Source of the DNA: Syntrophomonadaceae bacterium
GTDB taxonomy: Bacteria > Bacillota > Dethiobacteria > DTU022 > UBA8154
NCBI GenBank assembly: GCA_003561325.1
Contig: PWWY01000213.1
Location: forward strand, 1 to 6,841
Length of the DNA stretch: 6,841 nt
Reading direction: 5' to 3'
Position 1 is the first letter of the stretch, and each line of letters opens with the position of its first letter. Of this stretch, positions 1 through 5,943 are shown one piece after another. Made by a program: the position numbers and the translations under genes. Below the pieces are notes generated by a model. The model searched no databases. It was not told where the DNA came from and saw only the letters and a program-made list of their open reading frames with translations.

Positions 1-23
1 AAGGCAGCAAAATCTATTATGTA

Positions 24-31
24 GAGAGAGG
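24..31 (+). promoter_or_regulatory. ribosome binding site of ftsE
   Basis: GAGAGAGG lies 7 bases before the TTG at 39. The site supports this non-ATG start, because the reading frame stays open to the left edge of the window and no in-frame ATG occurs upstream within it. Confidence 0.6.
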
Positions 32-38
32 CCAACCG

Positions 39-731
39 TTGATTGAAATCCACCATTTAGATAAGCAGTACGGCAACGATCGTGAAGGCACCGCCTTACA
101 TGATATTAACCTGGTGATAGACCGGGGAGAATTTGTTTTTATCGTGGGTCCCAGCGGGGCTGGAAAATCAACGCTGATGAAACTGTTCATGCGGGAGATC
201 CTGCCAACCCGGGGCAATATCAAGATTTTCGGCAGGGATATTACCCGGCTGAAAAACCGCCAGATCCCCTTCTTGAGAAGAAACATCGGCATGGTATTCC
301 AGGATTTCCGTCTTTTGAGCGATCGTAACGTGTTTGAAAACGTTGCCTTCGCCCTGCAGGTGATTGGCACCTCCAGGCGGGAAATTCGCAAACGGGTTCC
401 CACGGTGCTTGAAATGGTGGGATTAAAGGATAAAGTATGGAAGAAGCCCGATGAGTTATCGGGCGGTGAGCAGCAGCGTGTCTCGGTGGCCCGGGCCCTG
501 GTGAACCGGCCGGCCGTCCTCATGGCCGATGAACCCACGGGGAACCTGGACCCGCAAACTTCCTCGGAGATCATGGACCTCTTTAACGAGATCAACGTGA
601 GGGGCACCACGGTGATTGTCGCCACCCATGCCAAGGAGCAGGTCAACCGGCTGCAAAAGCGGGTGATCATCCTGGAAAATGGCTGCATGGTAAGCGACCA
701 GGAAAGAGGGGTTTACTGTAATGCATATTAG
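39..731 (+). CDS. ftsE: cell division ATP-binding protein FtsE
   Basis: FtsE is the cytoplasmic ATPase of the FtsEX complex, which uses an ABC-transporter fold to control peptidoglycan hydrolases across the membrane rather than to move a solute. The 230-residue product has the whole ABC set: Walker A GPSGAGKST (37-45), Q-loop in FQDFRLL (87-93), signature LSGGEQQR (140-147), Walker B VLMADEP (160-166), D-loop NLD (169-171) and switch His197. The length is usual for FtsE. FRLL after the Q-loop and the adjacent ftsX separate it from LolD/MacB-type exporters. The start is TTG with a good SD; the N-terminus then begins MIEIHH, as short as FtsE normally is. The frame is open to the window edge (only 38 bases are visible upstream), so a longer form cannot be strictly excluded. 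Its last codons overlap ftsX by 11 bases, suggesting translational coupling and matched stoichiometry. Confidence 0.96.
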   Translation: MIEIHHLDKQYGNDREGTALHDINLVIDRGEFVFIVGPSGAGKSTLMKLFMREILPTRGNIKIFGRDITRLKNRQIPFLRRNIGMVFQDFRLLSDRNVFENVAFALQVIGTSRREIRKRVPTVLEMVGLKDKVWKKPDELSGGEQQRVSVARALVNRPAVLMADEPTGNLDPQTSSEIMDLFNEINVRGTTVIVATHAKEQVNRLQKRVIILENGCMVSDQERGVYCNAY

Positions 732-1614
732 AAGCCTCTTTTATTTTTTTGGAGAGGCGCTGAAGAGTATCCTGCGCAATGGCTGGATGAGCCTGGCCTC
801 CGTTGCCGTAGTCGCCATTACACTCCTCATCCTGGGAAGCTTCATGGTGTTAAACCGTAATGTGAATGAATTCACCCGACACATCAAGGAAGATGTGCAG
901 ATCGTGCTTTACGTCGAGGAAGAGGCTTCAGCAGCAGTCCAAATGGAACTGCAGCAGAAGCTGGTGGCCCACCCGGAAATGCAGGAAGTCCGCTTCGTAT
1001 CCAAGAGCGAGGCCATGGAACGGCTCGTGGATCGCCTGGGCGACCGAGCTCACCTTGTAGAATACTATATGAACGAGGAAAGCAATCCCTTGCGGAACTC
1101 CTACGAGCTCCGCACCCGCATTCCCGAAGATATTCCCCAGGTAGCCCGGGAAATCGAAAGCTACCCTGGCGTGGATTACGTGGATTACGGCAGCGGGGTG
1201 GTAGAACCTCTCTTCCAGTTCACCGGGGTGGTACGCTGGGTCGGGCTGCTTTTCATGGGCGGATTGGCGGTAACGGCGGTTTTTTTGATTTCTCACACCA
1301 TCCGTTTGACCGTCTACATCCGGCGCAAGGAAATCATGATTATGAAATACGTGGGCGCGACGGAGGGGTTTATCCGCTGGCCGTTTATTTTTGAAGGACT
1401 GATTCTGGGCCTGGTCGGTGCGCTTATCCCCATCTTCATCATCCAGTACAGCTATCGAACAGCCGTGCTGTGGATGCAGGATAATATTTACTTCATTTCT
1501 ATGCTTCCCCCGGAAGCCGTGATGGAAGAGCTGGTGACCGTGTTAATCCCGCTGGGCATGATCCTGGGGGTCGTGGGCAGCGGGATTTCGGTAAGACGGT
1601 TTTTAAAGGTTTAA
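721..1614 (+). CDS. ftsX: cell division protein FtsX (permease-like)
   Basis: FtsX is the membrane half of FtsEX. The 297-residue product has a short cytoplasmic N-terminus, a first membrane segment at about 21-44, a large extracellular loop at about 45-168, and three further segments at about 171-195, 218-241 and 268-290. The stretch RRKEIMIMKYVGAT (202-214 region) is the conserved FtsX/MacB-type cytoplasmic coupling region that contacts the ATPase. The external loop has the EDVQIVLYVEEE strand and a SKSEAMERL helix typical of the Gram-positive extracellular domain, the part that binds coiled-coil hydrolases or activators in other species. ATG at 721 has GAGGGG at 706-711, 9 bases upstream and inside the end of ftsE. 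The gene directly downstream encodes a coiled-coil LytM protein, the expected partner. Confidence 0.95.
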   Translation: MHIRSLFYFFGEALKSILRNGWMSLASVAVVAITLLILGSFMVLNRNVNEFTRHIKEDVQIVLYVEEEASAAVQMELQQKLVAHPEMQEVRFVSKSEAMERLVDRLGDRAHLVEYYMNEESNPLRNSYELRTRIPEDIPQVAREIESYPGVDYVDYGSGVVEPLFQFTGVVRWVGLLFMGGLAVTAVFLISHTIRLTVYIRRKEIMIMKYVGATEGFIRWPFIFEGLILGLVGALIPIFIIQYSYRTAVLWMQDNIYFISMLPPEAVMEELVTVLIPLGMILGVVGSGISVRRFLKV

Positions 1615-1620
1615 CGAAGC

Positions 1621-1629
1621 AAGGGAGGG
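1621..1629 (+). promoter_or_regulatory. ribosome binding site of the EnvC/PcsB-like gene
   Basis: AAGGGAGGG ends 6 bases before the TTG at 1636 and lies in the 21-base gap after the ftsX stop. It decides the TTG start, which gives a clean signal peptide. Confidence 0.65.
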
Positions 1630-1635
1630 TGCAGT

Positions 1636-2874
1636 TTGATTCTATCGCGGATTCGGAAGATCATTGCCCTGGGACTTGTCGTATTTCTCGGCTTCGCCCT
1701 GGTTTGGACCGGCCAGGCTTCGCCGCTGGAAGAACGTATCCGCCGGCAGCAGGAGCAGCTCACTGACCTGGAGAGCGACATTGACGCCCACAGCGAACAG
1801 CTGGCGGAATATCAGAGCGAAGAGCAGCGCCTGGTCGCCGAGCTGCATAATTTAAATTACAGCCTGACCTTGCTGCGGCGTGAGCTGGAAGCGTTAGACC
1901 AGGAGATCGAGTTCACCGAAGAAAGTATCCGGGTTACTGAAGAAGAGCTGCGGGCCGCGGAAGAGCAGATCCAACACCGGGATGAGATGTTAAAAAACAG
2001 GCTGCAGGTCATTTATGAAAACGGAAGTACAGGGTACCTGGATGTGCTCTTTGAGGCCTATAGTTTTGCCGAGTTTCTGACCAGGTTGAACGATCTCAAG
2101 TTAATCGCCGAAGCAGATTTGCAGCTCCTGGAAATTGCCTTTGAAGAACGCCGCGCGGTTGAAGAGAAAAAAAGAGCCCTGGAAATAGAAAAAGAAGAGC
2201 TCCTGGAGTTGAAAGTGCAGCGCCTGGACCGGCGGGATGATCTCAACCGCAAGCTGGCCAGCCGGGAGTCCCTCCTGGACAAGGTACAGGAGGCCATTGA
2301 GGCCCAGGAAAGAGCCATTGCAGAACTGGAAAAAGAATCCGAGAAACTGGAAAGCATGATCGTCCAGCTGCAGGAAGAACTTCGGCGTCAAACAGAACGT
2401 TTCACCCCCTCGGGCCAGCTCCTTTGGCCGGTGGAAGGATACGGGTATTCCTGGATTACTTCACCCTTCGGTCCCCGGACCCACCCTATCACAGGGCGCG
2501 CCGGTGTGTTTCACGGGGGTGTGGATATCGGCATACCCCGCAACCGCTGGCCCGGTTCTCCAGCCTATCACGGTAACCCCGTTTATATCCGCGCCGCCGA
2601 AAGAGGTGTGGTGAGCTTCGCCAGTGTGAGCGGAAGCCTCAGCTATGGCTATGGCCGTATGGTGATCATTGAACACGGGCAGATCGAGCCCGGGCAGTCG
2701 ATGACCACCGTCTATGCCCACTGCCACACCTTGCTGGTCAGCCCGCAGCAAGAAGTGAGCCGGGGAGAGCCCATTGCCATTGTGGGTTCGACCGGTTCCA
2801 GCACCGGGCCTCACCTGCACTTTGAAGTGCGCATTAACGGCGTGCGCAAAAATCCCATGGGCTTTTTCAACTAA
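1636..2874 (+). CDS. secreted coiled-coil M23 (LytM) peptidase, EnvC/PcsB-type FtsEX partner
   Basis: Predicted cell-wall hydrolase or hydrolase activator acting outside the membrane under FtsEX control. The 412 residues begin with a signal peptide (basic RIRK, hydrophobic 9-24, possible cleavage after GQA at 28). A long Glu/Arg-rich coiled coil covers about 30-255, interrupted at 126-165 by the YENGSTGYLDVLFEA / FAEFLTRL region found in PcsB, CwlO and EnvC N-terminal domains. The M23 domain is about 263-408. Zinc ligands expected from LytM are present: His293 and Asp297 (HGGVD) and His395 (GPHLHFE), as are the catalytic His362 (YAH) and His393. E. coli EnvC has lost such ligands and only activates amidases, so this protein may cut crosslinks itself. 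Odd points are an insert of about 10 residues after GVDIGIP (RNRWPGSPAYHG) and another near 346-357. The neighbour ftsX makes the partnership likely; the enzymatic activity is inferred. Confidence 0.9.
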   Translation: MILSRIRKIIALGLVVFLGFALVWTGQASPLEERIRRQQEQLTDLESDIDAHSEQLAEYQSEEQRLVAELHNLNYSLTLLRRELEALDQEIEFTEESIRVTEEELRAAEEQIQHRDEMLKNRLQVIYENGSTGYLDVLFEAYSFAEFLTRLNDLKLIAEADLQLLEIAFEERRAVEEKKRALEIEKEELLELKVQRLDRRDDLNRKLASRESLLDKVQEAIEAQERAIAELEKESEKLESMIVQLQEELRRQTERFTPSGQLLWPVEGYGYSWITSPFGPRTHPITGRAGVFHGGVDIGIPRNRWPGSPAYHGNPVYIRAAERGVVSFASVSGSLSYGYGRMVIIEHGQIEPGQSMTTVYAHCHTLLVSPQQEVSRGEPIAIVGSTGSSTGPHLHFEVRINGVRKNPMGFFN

Positions 2875-2911
2875 CCGCTCCGCTGCCAGCATAACCGGGC
2901 GCAGCCAAAGG

Positions 2912-2940
2912 TTTATTTTCCACAAACTATACGTTATAAT
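2912..2940 (+). promoter_or_regulatory. probable promoter for the protease gene
   Basis: A consensus -10 TATAAT (2935-2940) sits 17 bases after TTTATT (2912-2917), a weak -35 with about three of six matches. It lies in the only sizeable gap within the operon, about 50 bases before the protease start. An 8-base palindrome, AACCGGTT (2946-2953), falls at the expected transcription start. This would allow the protease and the MinJ-like gene to be transcribed apart from ftsEX. No mapped transcription start is available, and the sigma factor is assumed to be the housekeeping one. Confidence 0.5.
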
Positions 2941-2977
2941 GAAAGAACCGGTTTGCAGCTAGCCGAGTCTGGTTGTT

Positions 2978-2983
2978 AGGAAG
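2978..2983 (+). promoter_or_regulatory. ribosome binding site deciding the protease start
   Basis: AGGAAG directly abuts the first of three in-frame ATGs (2984, 2987, 2993). Spacing is 0, 3 and 9 bases respectively, so 2984 cannot use this SD. ATG 2993 fits best if the whole AGGAAG pairs; 2987 is acceptable if only AGGA pairs. Confidence 0.5.
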
Positions 2984-2992
2984 ATGATGTTT

Positions 2993-4396
2993 ATGAGGAA
3001 GCGGGAACTGGTAATTGTGTTGCTGTGTTTGCTGCTTTTGAGCAACATGGCGACCTTTATTATCACCCGTTTTTTCTTTTCTGAAGAACGGGTAGAAACG
3101 GCCGAGTTCGAGAACGTGCAAGAGGAAACCAGGCTCTTAATGGAAGTCTATCGCATTCTCGAGGACGGCTACTTTGAGCCCTTGGACCGTGAACGGATGT
3201 TTCAGGGTGCGGTGGAGGGCATGATCGATGCCCTGGATGATCCTCATACCCGCTACTTGAGCCCGGATTCCCTGGAAGATATGCTGATTCACACCACGGG
3301 CTCATTCAGCGGTATCGGGGTGGAAATCACCGAAGACCAGGGGGAGATCTTGATCCTCCGGGTGATTGCAGGATCACCATCGGAAGAAGCCGGCCTGCTC
3401 CAGGGGGACCGTATTGTCAAGGTGGAAGATGAACCGACCGTGGAATTAAGCCTGGATGAAGCGGCCAGGAGATTAAGAGGTCCCAGCGGAACCCAGGTAG
3501 AAATCACGGTGAAGCGATCGGGAGACCCGGATCCCTTCCCGGTTGTCCTAACCCGGGCCGATATTGAGATGGATACGGTTTTCTCACGACGGCTTCAAGG
3601 TTCCATTGGTTACCTGCAGGTGACCAACTTTGATCAAAGCACGGGTAAAGATTTTACAGCAGCCCTGAAAGAACTGGAAGAGGAAAAGATGGAGGGGCTG
3701 ATCCTCGATTTGCGCAGTAACCCGGGAGGGCTGCTGGATGAAGCCATTGAGCTGGGAAGAACGATTGTTCCCCAGGGGGAAATTACCCGGGTCGTGGACC
3801 GGGAGGGAAACGTGCTGGACCAGCACCTCTCCAACGCTTCCCCCAAGGACTACCCCATCTATGTGCTGGTAAACGAGTTTACGGCCAGTGGTGCTGAGAT
3901 TATCGCGGGCGCCTTGCAGGACAGTGAGCAGGGTAAGTTGATCGGGCAGCCCACATACGGCAAGGCCACGGTGCAGCAGTTGAAATTTTTCGATGATGGC
4001 GGCGGCCTCCGCTATACCATTGCCCGTTACCTGACGCCCGGCGGGCGTGACCTGCATGCCCTGGGCCTGCAGCCGGATTATGAGGTGGAGCAGCCGGAAG
4101 ACTATTTTTTGCAGTATCGTTCCGTTCCAGGGGATCTTGAACCGGGCGATACAGGCGATGCGGTTTTGCTGCTGCAAGATATGCTGGTGTTTTTAGCGTA
4201 TCCCCTGGATCGTACCGGCGTGATGAACGACGAAACGGTAGAAGTATTACAGGCATTTCAGCGGGACCAAGGGCTTCGACCCTCCGGGGAACTGGATGAC
4301 CTCACCCGGGACCGGATACGCAAGGCCCTGCAGGAGAATGCTGAAAGGGCCGATGCCCAGCTGCAAAAAGCCCTGGAGCTGTTGCAACAAATTTGA
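2993..4396 (+). CDS. ctpB: C-terminal processing peptidase (S41, CtpA/CtpB family) with PDZ and peptidoglycan-binding domains
   Basis: Membrane-anchored serine protease that cleaves proteins near their C-termini outside the cell. Numbering here starts at ATG 2993 (467 residues). RKRE is followed by a membrane anchor at about 5-29, a helical N-terminal region at 35-97, a PDZ domain at about 101-187 (SGIGVEI, then PSEEAGLLQGDRI), and the S41 core at about 187-362. The catalytic set is complete: Ser299 in NEFTASGAEI, Lys324 in YGKATVQ and Gln328, with the same 25- and 4-residue spacing as the Ser-Lys-Gln triad described for B. subtilis CtpB. A PG_binding_1-like domain covers about 381-446 (GDTGDAVLLLQ, then VLQAFQRDQGL), followed by a charged helical tail. 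Placement beside ftsEX matches ctpB of B. subtilis, which processes a sporulation signalling protein; CtpA-type proteases elsewhere degrade murein hydrolases. The substrate here is unknown. The symbol rests on synteny, and ATGs at 2984 or 2987 are alternative starts. Confidence 0.92.
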   Translation: MRKRELVIVLLCLLLLSNMATFIITRFFFSEERVETAEFENVQEETRLLMEVYRILEDGYFEPLDRERMFQGAVEGMIDALDDPHTRYLSPDSLEDMLIHTTGSFSGIGVEITEDQGEILILRVIAGSPSEEAGLLQGDRIVKVEDEPTVELSLDEAARRLRGPSGTQVEITVKRSGDPDPFPVVLTRADIEMDTVFSRRLQGSIGYLQVTNFDQSTGKDFTAALKELEEEKMEGLILDLRSNPGGLLDEAIELGRTIVPQGEITRVVDREGNVLDQHLSNASPKDYPIYVLVNEFTASGAEIIAGALQDSEQGKLIGQPTYGKATVQQLKFFDDGGGLRYTIARYLTPGGRDLHALGLQPDYEVEQPEDYFLQYRSVPGDLEPGDTGDAVLLLQDMLVFLAYPLDRTGVMNDETVEVLQAFQRDQGLRPSGELDDLTRDRIRKALQENAERADAQLQKALELLQQI

Positions 4397-4401
4397 GTGG
4401 C

Positions 4402-4407
4402 GAGGAG
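4402..4407 (+). promoter_or_regulatory. ribosome binding site deciding the GTG start of the MinJ-like gene
   Basis: GAGGAG lies 8 bases before GTG 4416 and just after the protease stop at 4394-4396. It favours the GTG over the first in-frame ATG downstream (4428, 20 bases away) and over an upstream in-frame ATG at 4296 inside the protease gene. Confidence 0.7.
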
Positions 4408-4415
4408 TCGACCTG

Positions 4416-5711
4416 GTGAGCTTCTGGATGGATATATCCCTGCTTATGTTGAACACCCTGCTGTTAGGGTTTATCAATCCTTTTTTTTGGCTGGTTGTAA
4501 TTATTGTTTTCATGCAGTACCGGCGTGCCGTGAACATGGAGAAAAAACTCTTTGGGCAGCCCATCAACAGTGTCTGGAAGCAGACGTTCTATTCGATCTT
4601 CTATGGGCTCATCGGCGGGCTCTTCGGGAGTGTCTTTCTCCTCTTCCTGGGCATTTCCCTGGAAAGCATCGGGATTGTTTATCTTTGGCCCGTGGCGATT
4701 CTGCTGTTCCTTTTTAACCCCCGCTTCTTATGTTTCGCCTATGCCGGGGGCATCGTGGCGGTGGTTGCCCTGGCCCTGCGGGTCTTGCACCCCGTGATGC
4801 CGTTCTTGGAAAATATCGGGATTCTCTCCGGCCTGTTGAACATTCACCTGCCCAGCCTCTTAACCCTGGTCGGCATTTTGCATTTAACGGAAGCCCTGCT
4901 GATTTACATGAGCGGCCATAAGGGAGCCAGCCCCATTTATCTAAAAACCGCGGCGGGAGATGTCGTCGGTGGATACAGCATGCAGCGTTTTTGGCCCCTG
5001 CCCCTCATGGGCCTTTGGGCTATGGTGGTGGCTGAAACCTCTTCCGCGTTTGTGGGGAGTATCCCCATGCCGGAATGGTGGCCTCTCTTGGGTACCGTGA
5101 TGTCTCCCGGGGGCGGCGAAAGAATTCTTTACATGATGCTCCCCCTGGTAGCCGGGCTTGGCTACAGCGACGTGGCTGTTTCCTCTCGCCCCAGCGATAA
5201 GCGCGTGAAAGCGGCCCGCTACCTGGCACTGTATAGCATTTTACTTACTATCGTGGCGGTATCCGCTGTTTTCTGGTCTTTCATGATCATCCCTGCCGCC
5301 CTGATGGCCCCCCTGGGCCATGAACTGCTGATCAAAAAGGGAAACCGCGAAGAGTTTTCCCGGGCGCCCCTCTTTAGCCCCACAGACCAGGGTGTGATCG
5401 TGATGGCCGTTGTTCCTGGTTCTCCCGCGGCCCAGGCCGGGCTACAGGAGGGGGATCAGATCAAGGCGGTCAACCGGGTGCCGGTGAATTCCGAGCAGCA
5501 TTTCCTGGAGCTGCTGCGCCTGAACTACCAGCAGGTTTTGCTAACCGTGCAGCGGCATGACCGGGAGCTGCTCCTTCCGGTAAAATTATCCCCGGTGCCC
5601 GTGAGCCACTTCGGTGCTGTCTTCGCCCCGGGCCGCATGCCCCGGGTCTATGTAGAAATGAAACACAGCCCTGTTTGGAAGCGCTGGGGCCGTCGTTCTC
5701 CTTCGGCATAG
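4416..5711 (+). CDS. polytopic membrane protein with C-terminal PDZ domain (MinJ-like)
   Basis: Probable topology factor for cell division. The 431-residue product has about seven or eight hydrophobic segments (around 8-34, 57-80, 87-100, 103-124, 132-163, 190-212, 236-250 and 268-297) and then a cytoplasmic-type PDZ domain at about 320-392 with VVPGSPAAQAGLQEGDQI as its binding-groove region. B. subtilis MinJ has this plan (several membrane helices, then one PDZ), is about 400 residues long, links DivIVA to MinD, and is encoded next to ctpB as here. Sequence similarity was judged only from architecture and synteny, so MinJ-like is an inference. An alternative is an uncharacterised PDZ membrane protein serving the protease or FtsEX. 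The GTG start is chosen because GAGGAG lies 8 bases upstream. The 19-base gap implies cotranscription with the protease, and the terminator at 5797-5834 is the likely operon end. Confidence 0.85.
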   Translation: MSFWMDISLLMLNTLLLGFINPFFWLVVIIVFMQYRRAVNMEKKLFGQPINSVWKQTFYSIFYGLIGGLFGSVFLLFLGISLESIGIVYLWPVAILLFLFNPRFLCFAYAGGIVAVVALALRVLHPVMPFLENIGILSGLLNIHLPSLLTLVGILHLTEALLIYMSGHKGASPIYLKTAAGDVVGGYSMQRFWPLPLMGLWAMVVAETSSAFVGSIPMPEWWPLLGTVMSPGGGERILYMMLPLVAGLGYSDVAVSSRPSDKRVKAARYLALYSILLTIVAVSAVFWSFMIIPAALMAPLGHELLIKKGNREEFSRAPLFSPTDQGVIVMAVVPGSPAAQAGLQEGDQIKAVNRVPVNSEQHFLELLRLNYQQVLLTVQRHDRELLLPVKLSPVPVSHFGAVFAPGRMPRVYVEMKHSPVWKRWGRRSPSA

Positions 5712-5719
5712 CTGTAGGG

Positions 5720-5828
5720 CAAAGCCCGTGATCATTCATCTACCCTCCAGAAGGAGGTTGAGGTTCCTCATGGGTGAAATTCGTTTGGCAGAAGAGAAAG
5801 TCCTGTCTGATTCAGCGCCAGGGCTTTG
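5720..5828 (+). repeat. long-range inverted repeat that could compete with the terminator
   Basis: CAAAGCCC (5720-5727) is the exact reverse complement of GGGCTTTG (5821-5828). The right arm overlaps the terminator's 3' arm, so in RNA the two pairings exclude each other. CAAAGCCC can also fold locally with GGGC at 5717-5720. Eight matching bases about 100 apart can occur by chance, so regulation by this pairing is a hypothesis. Confidence 0.3.
5744..5757 (+). other. small hairpin enclosing a consensus Shine-Dalgarno sequence
   Basis: CCTCC (5744-5748), AGAA, GGAGG (5753-5757) forms a perfect 5-bp GC-rich stem with a 4-base loop. It buries most of AAGGAGG (5751-5757), an almost ideal ribosome binding site. 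A competing pairing is GAGG (5754-5757) with CCTC (5766-5769), just before ATG 5770. Either fold would mask the SD. No annotated gene uses this SD; the only candidate is the 39-codon ORF starting 12 bases later. Confidence 0.4.
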
Positions 5829-5889
5829 TTTTTTCCCCAGCAATTATGGTATAATAATAGAATGGATTTCACTTGATAGGGTTACGTAA
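5770..5889 (+). CDS. possible 39-codon leader ORF (doubtful)
   Basis: ATG 5770 opens a 39-codon frame ending at TAA 5887-5889. Its product starts MGEIRLAEEK and ends SLDRVT; I do not recognise it, and it has no clear signal peptide or membrane segment. The only support is the strong AAGGAGG at 5751-5757, with a rather long 12-base spacing and partly sealed in a hairpin. The frame runs straight through the terminator stem and the uvrB promoter, which argues that its sequence is shaped by those elements rather than by a protein. It could be a leader peptide whose translation melts the terminator, the remnant of a lost gene, or chance. Confidence 0.2.
   Translation: MGEIRLAEEKVLSDSAPGLCFFPSNYGIIIEWISLDRVT
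5797..5834 (+). terminator. intrinsic terminator ending the ftsEX-protease-MinJ-like operon
   Basis: AAAGTCCTG (5797-5805) pairs with CAGGGCTTT (5819-5827) over 9 bp with a single G-U wobble. The 13-base loop holds a 3-bp mini-hairpin (CTG/CAG). Six T residues follow at 5829-5834, and the purine-rich GAAGAG (5791-5796) before the stem can partly pair with the T-run. It lies 85 bases after the MinJ-like stop and just upstream of the uvrB promoter. Confidence 0.7.
5826..5855 (+). promoter_or_regulatory. promoter of uvrB (extended -10)
   Basis: TGGTATAAT (5847-5855) is a perfect extended -10. TTGTTT (5826-5831) lies 18 bases upstream as the -35, with three of six consensus matches. Transcription would begin near 5862, giving a leader of about 82 bases. 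The -35 overlaps the T-run of the terminator. I found no GAAC-N4-GTTC LexA box of the Gram-positive type between 5712 and 5943, so SOS control is not visible here. Confidence 0.72.
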
Positions 5890-5943
5890 GGGCTAGGTAA
5901 ACAACGCTGATTTGCTGGTTTTTGCTGCAGTGCAGAGGAAAGG

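Noticed and set aside
15..20. TATTAT as a possible -10 of a promoter just before ftsE.
   Set aside because: The matching -35 would lie outside the window, and transcription would start inside or next to the SD. It cannot be supported.
17..688. Long open frame on the - strand opposite ftsE (223 codons), and a similar one opposite the protease gene at 3584-4177.
   Set aside because: They mirror clear conserved genes, have low-complexity Ser/Arg-rich or mixed products with no recognisable domain, and show no SD-supported start.
2848..2867. Near-perfect palindrome (A-run, CCCATGGG, T-run) at the end of the M23 gene as a terminator.
   Set aside because: As RNA it leaves only a 2-bp GC stem around a CAUG loop, then a mismatch and A-U pairs. 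It lies inside codons for the conserved C-terminal KNPMGFF and is too weak to call.
2881..2905. GCTGC/GCAGC inverted repeat after the M23 stop as a terminator.
   Set aside because: The stem is only 5 bp with a 14-base loop, and no uninterrupted T-run follows.
4296..4415. N-terminal extension of the MinJ-like protein from an ATG inside the protease gene.
   Set aside because: The 40 extra residues are a frame-shifted reading of the protease end; GTG 4416 has GAGGAG at ideal spacing and leads directly into the first membrane segment.
5714..5730. AGGGCAAAGCCC, reminiscent of a cyclic-di-GMP-I riboswitch core.
   Set aside because: Only a short string resembles it; the second conserved GACGCAAAGCC-type arm and the overall helices are absent.
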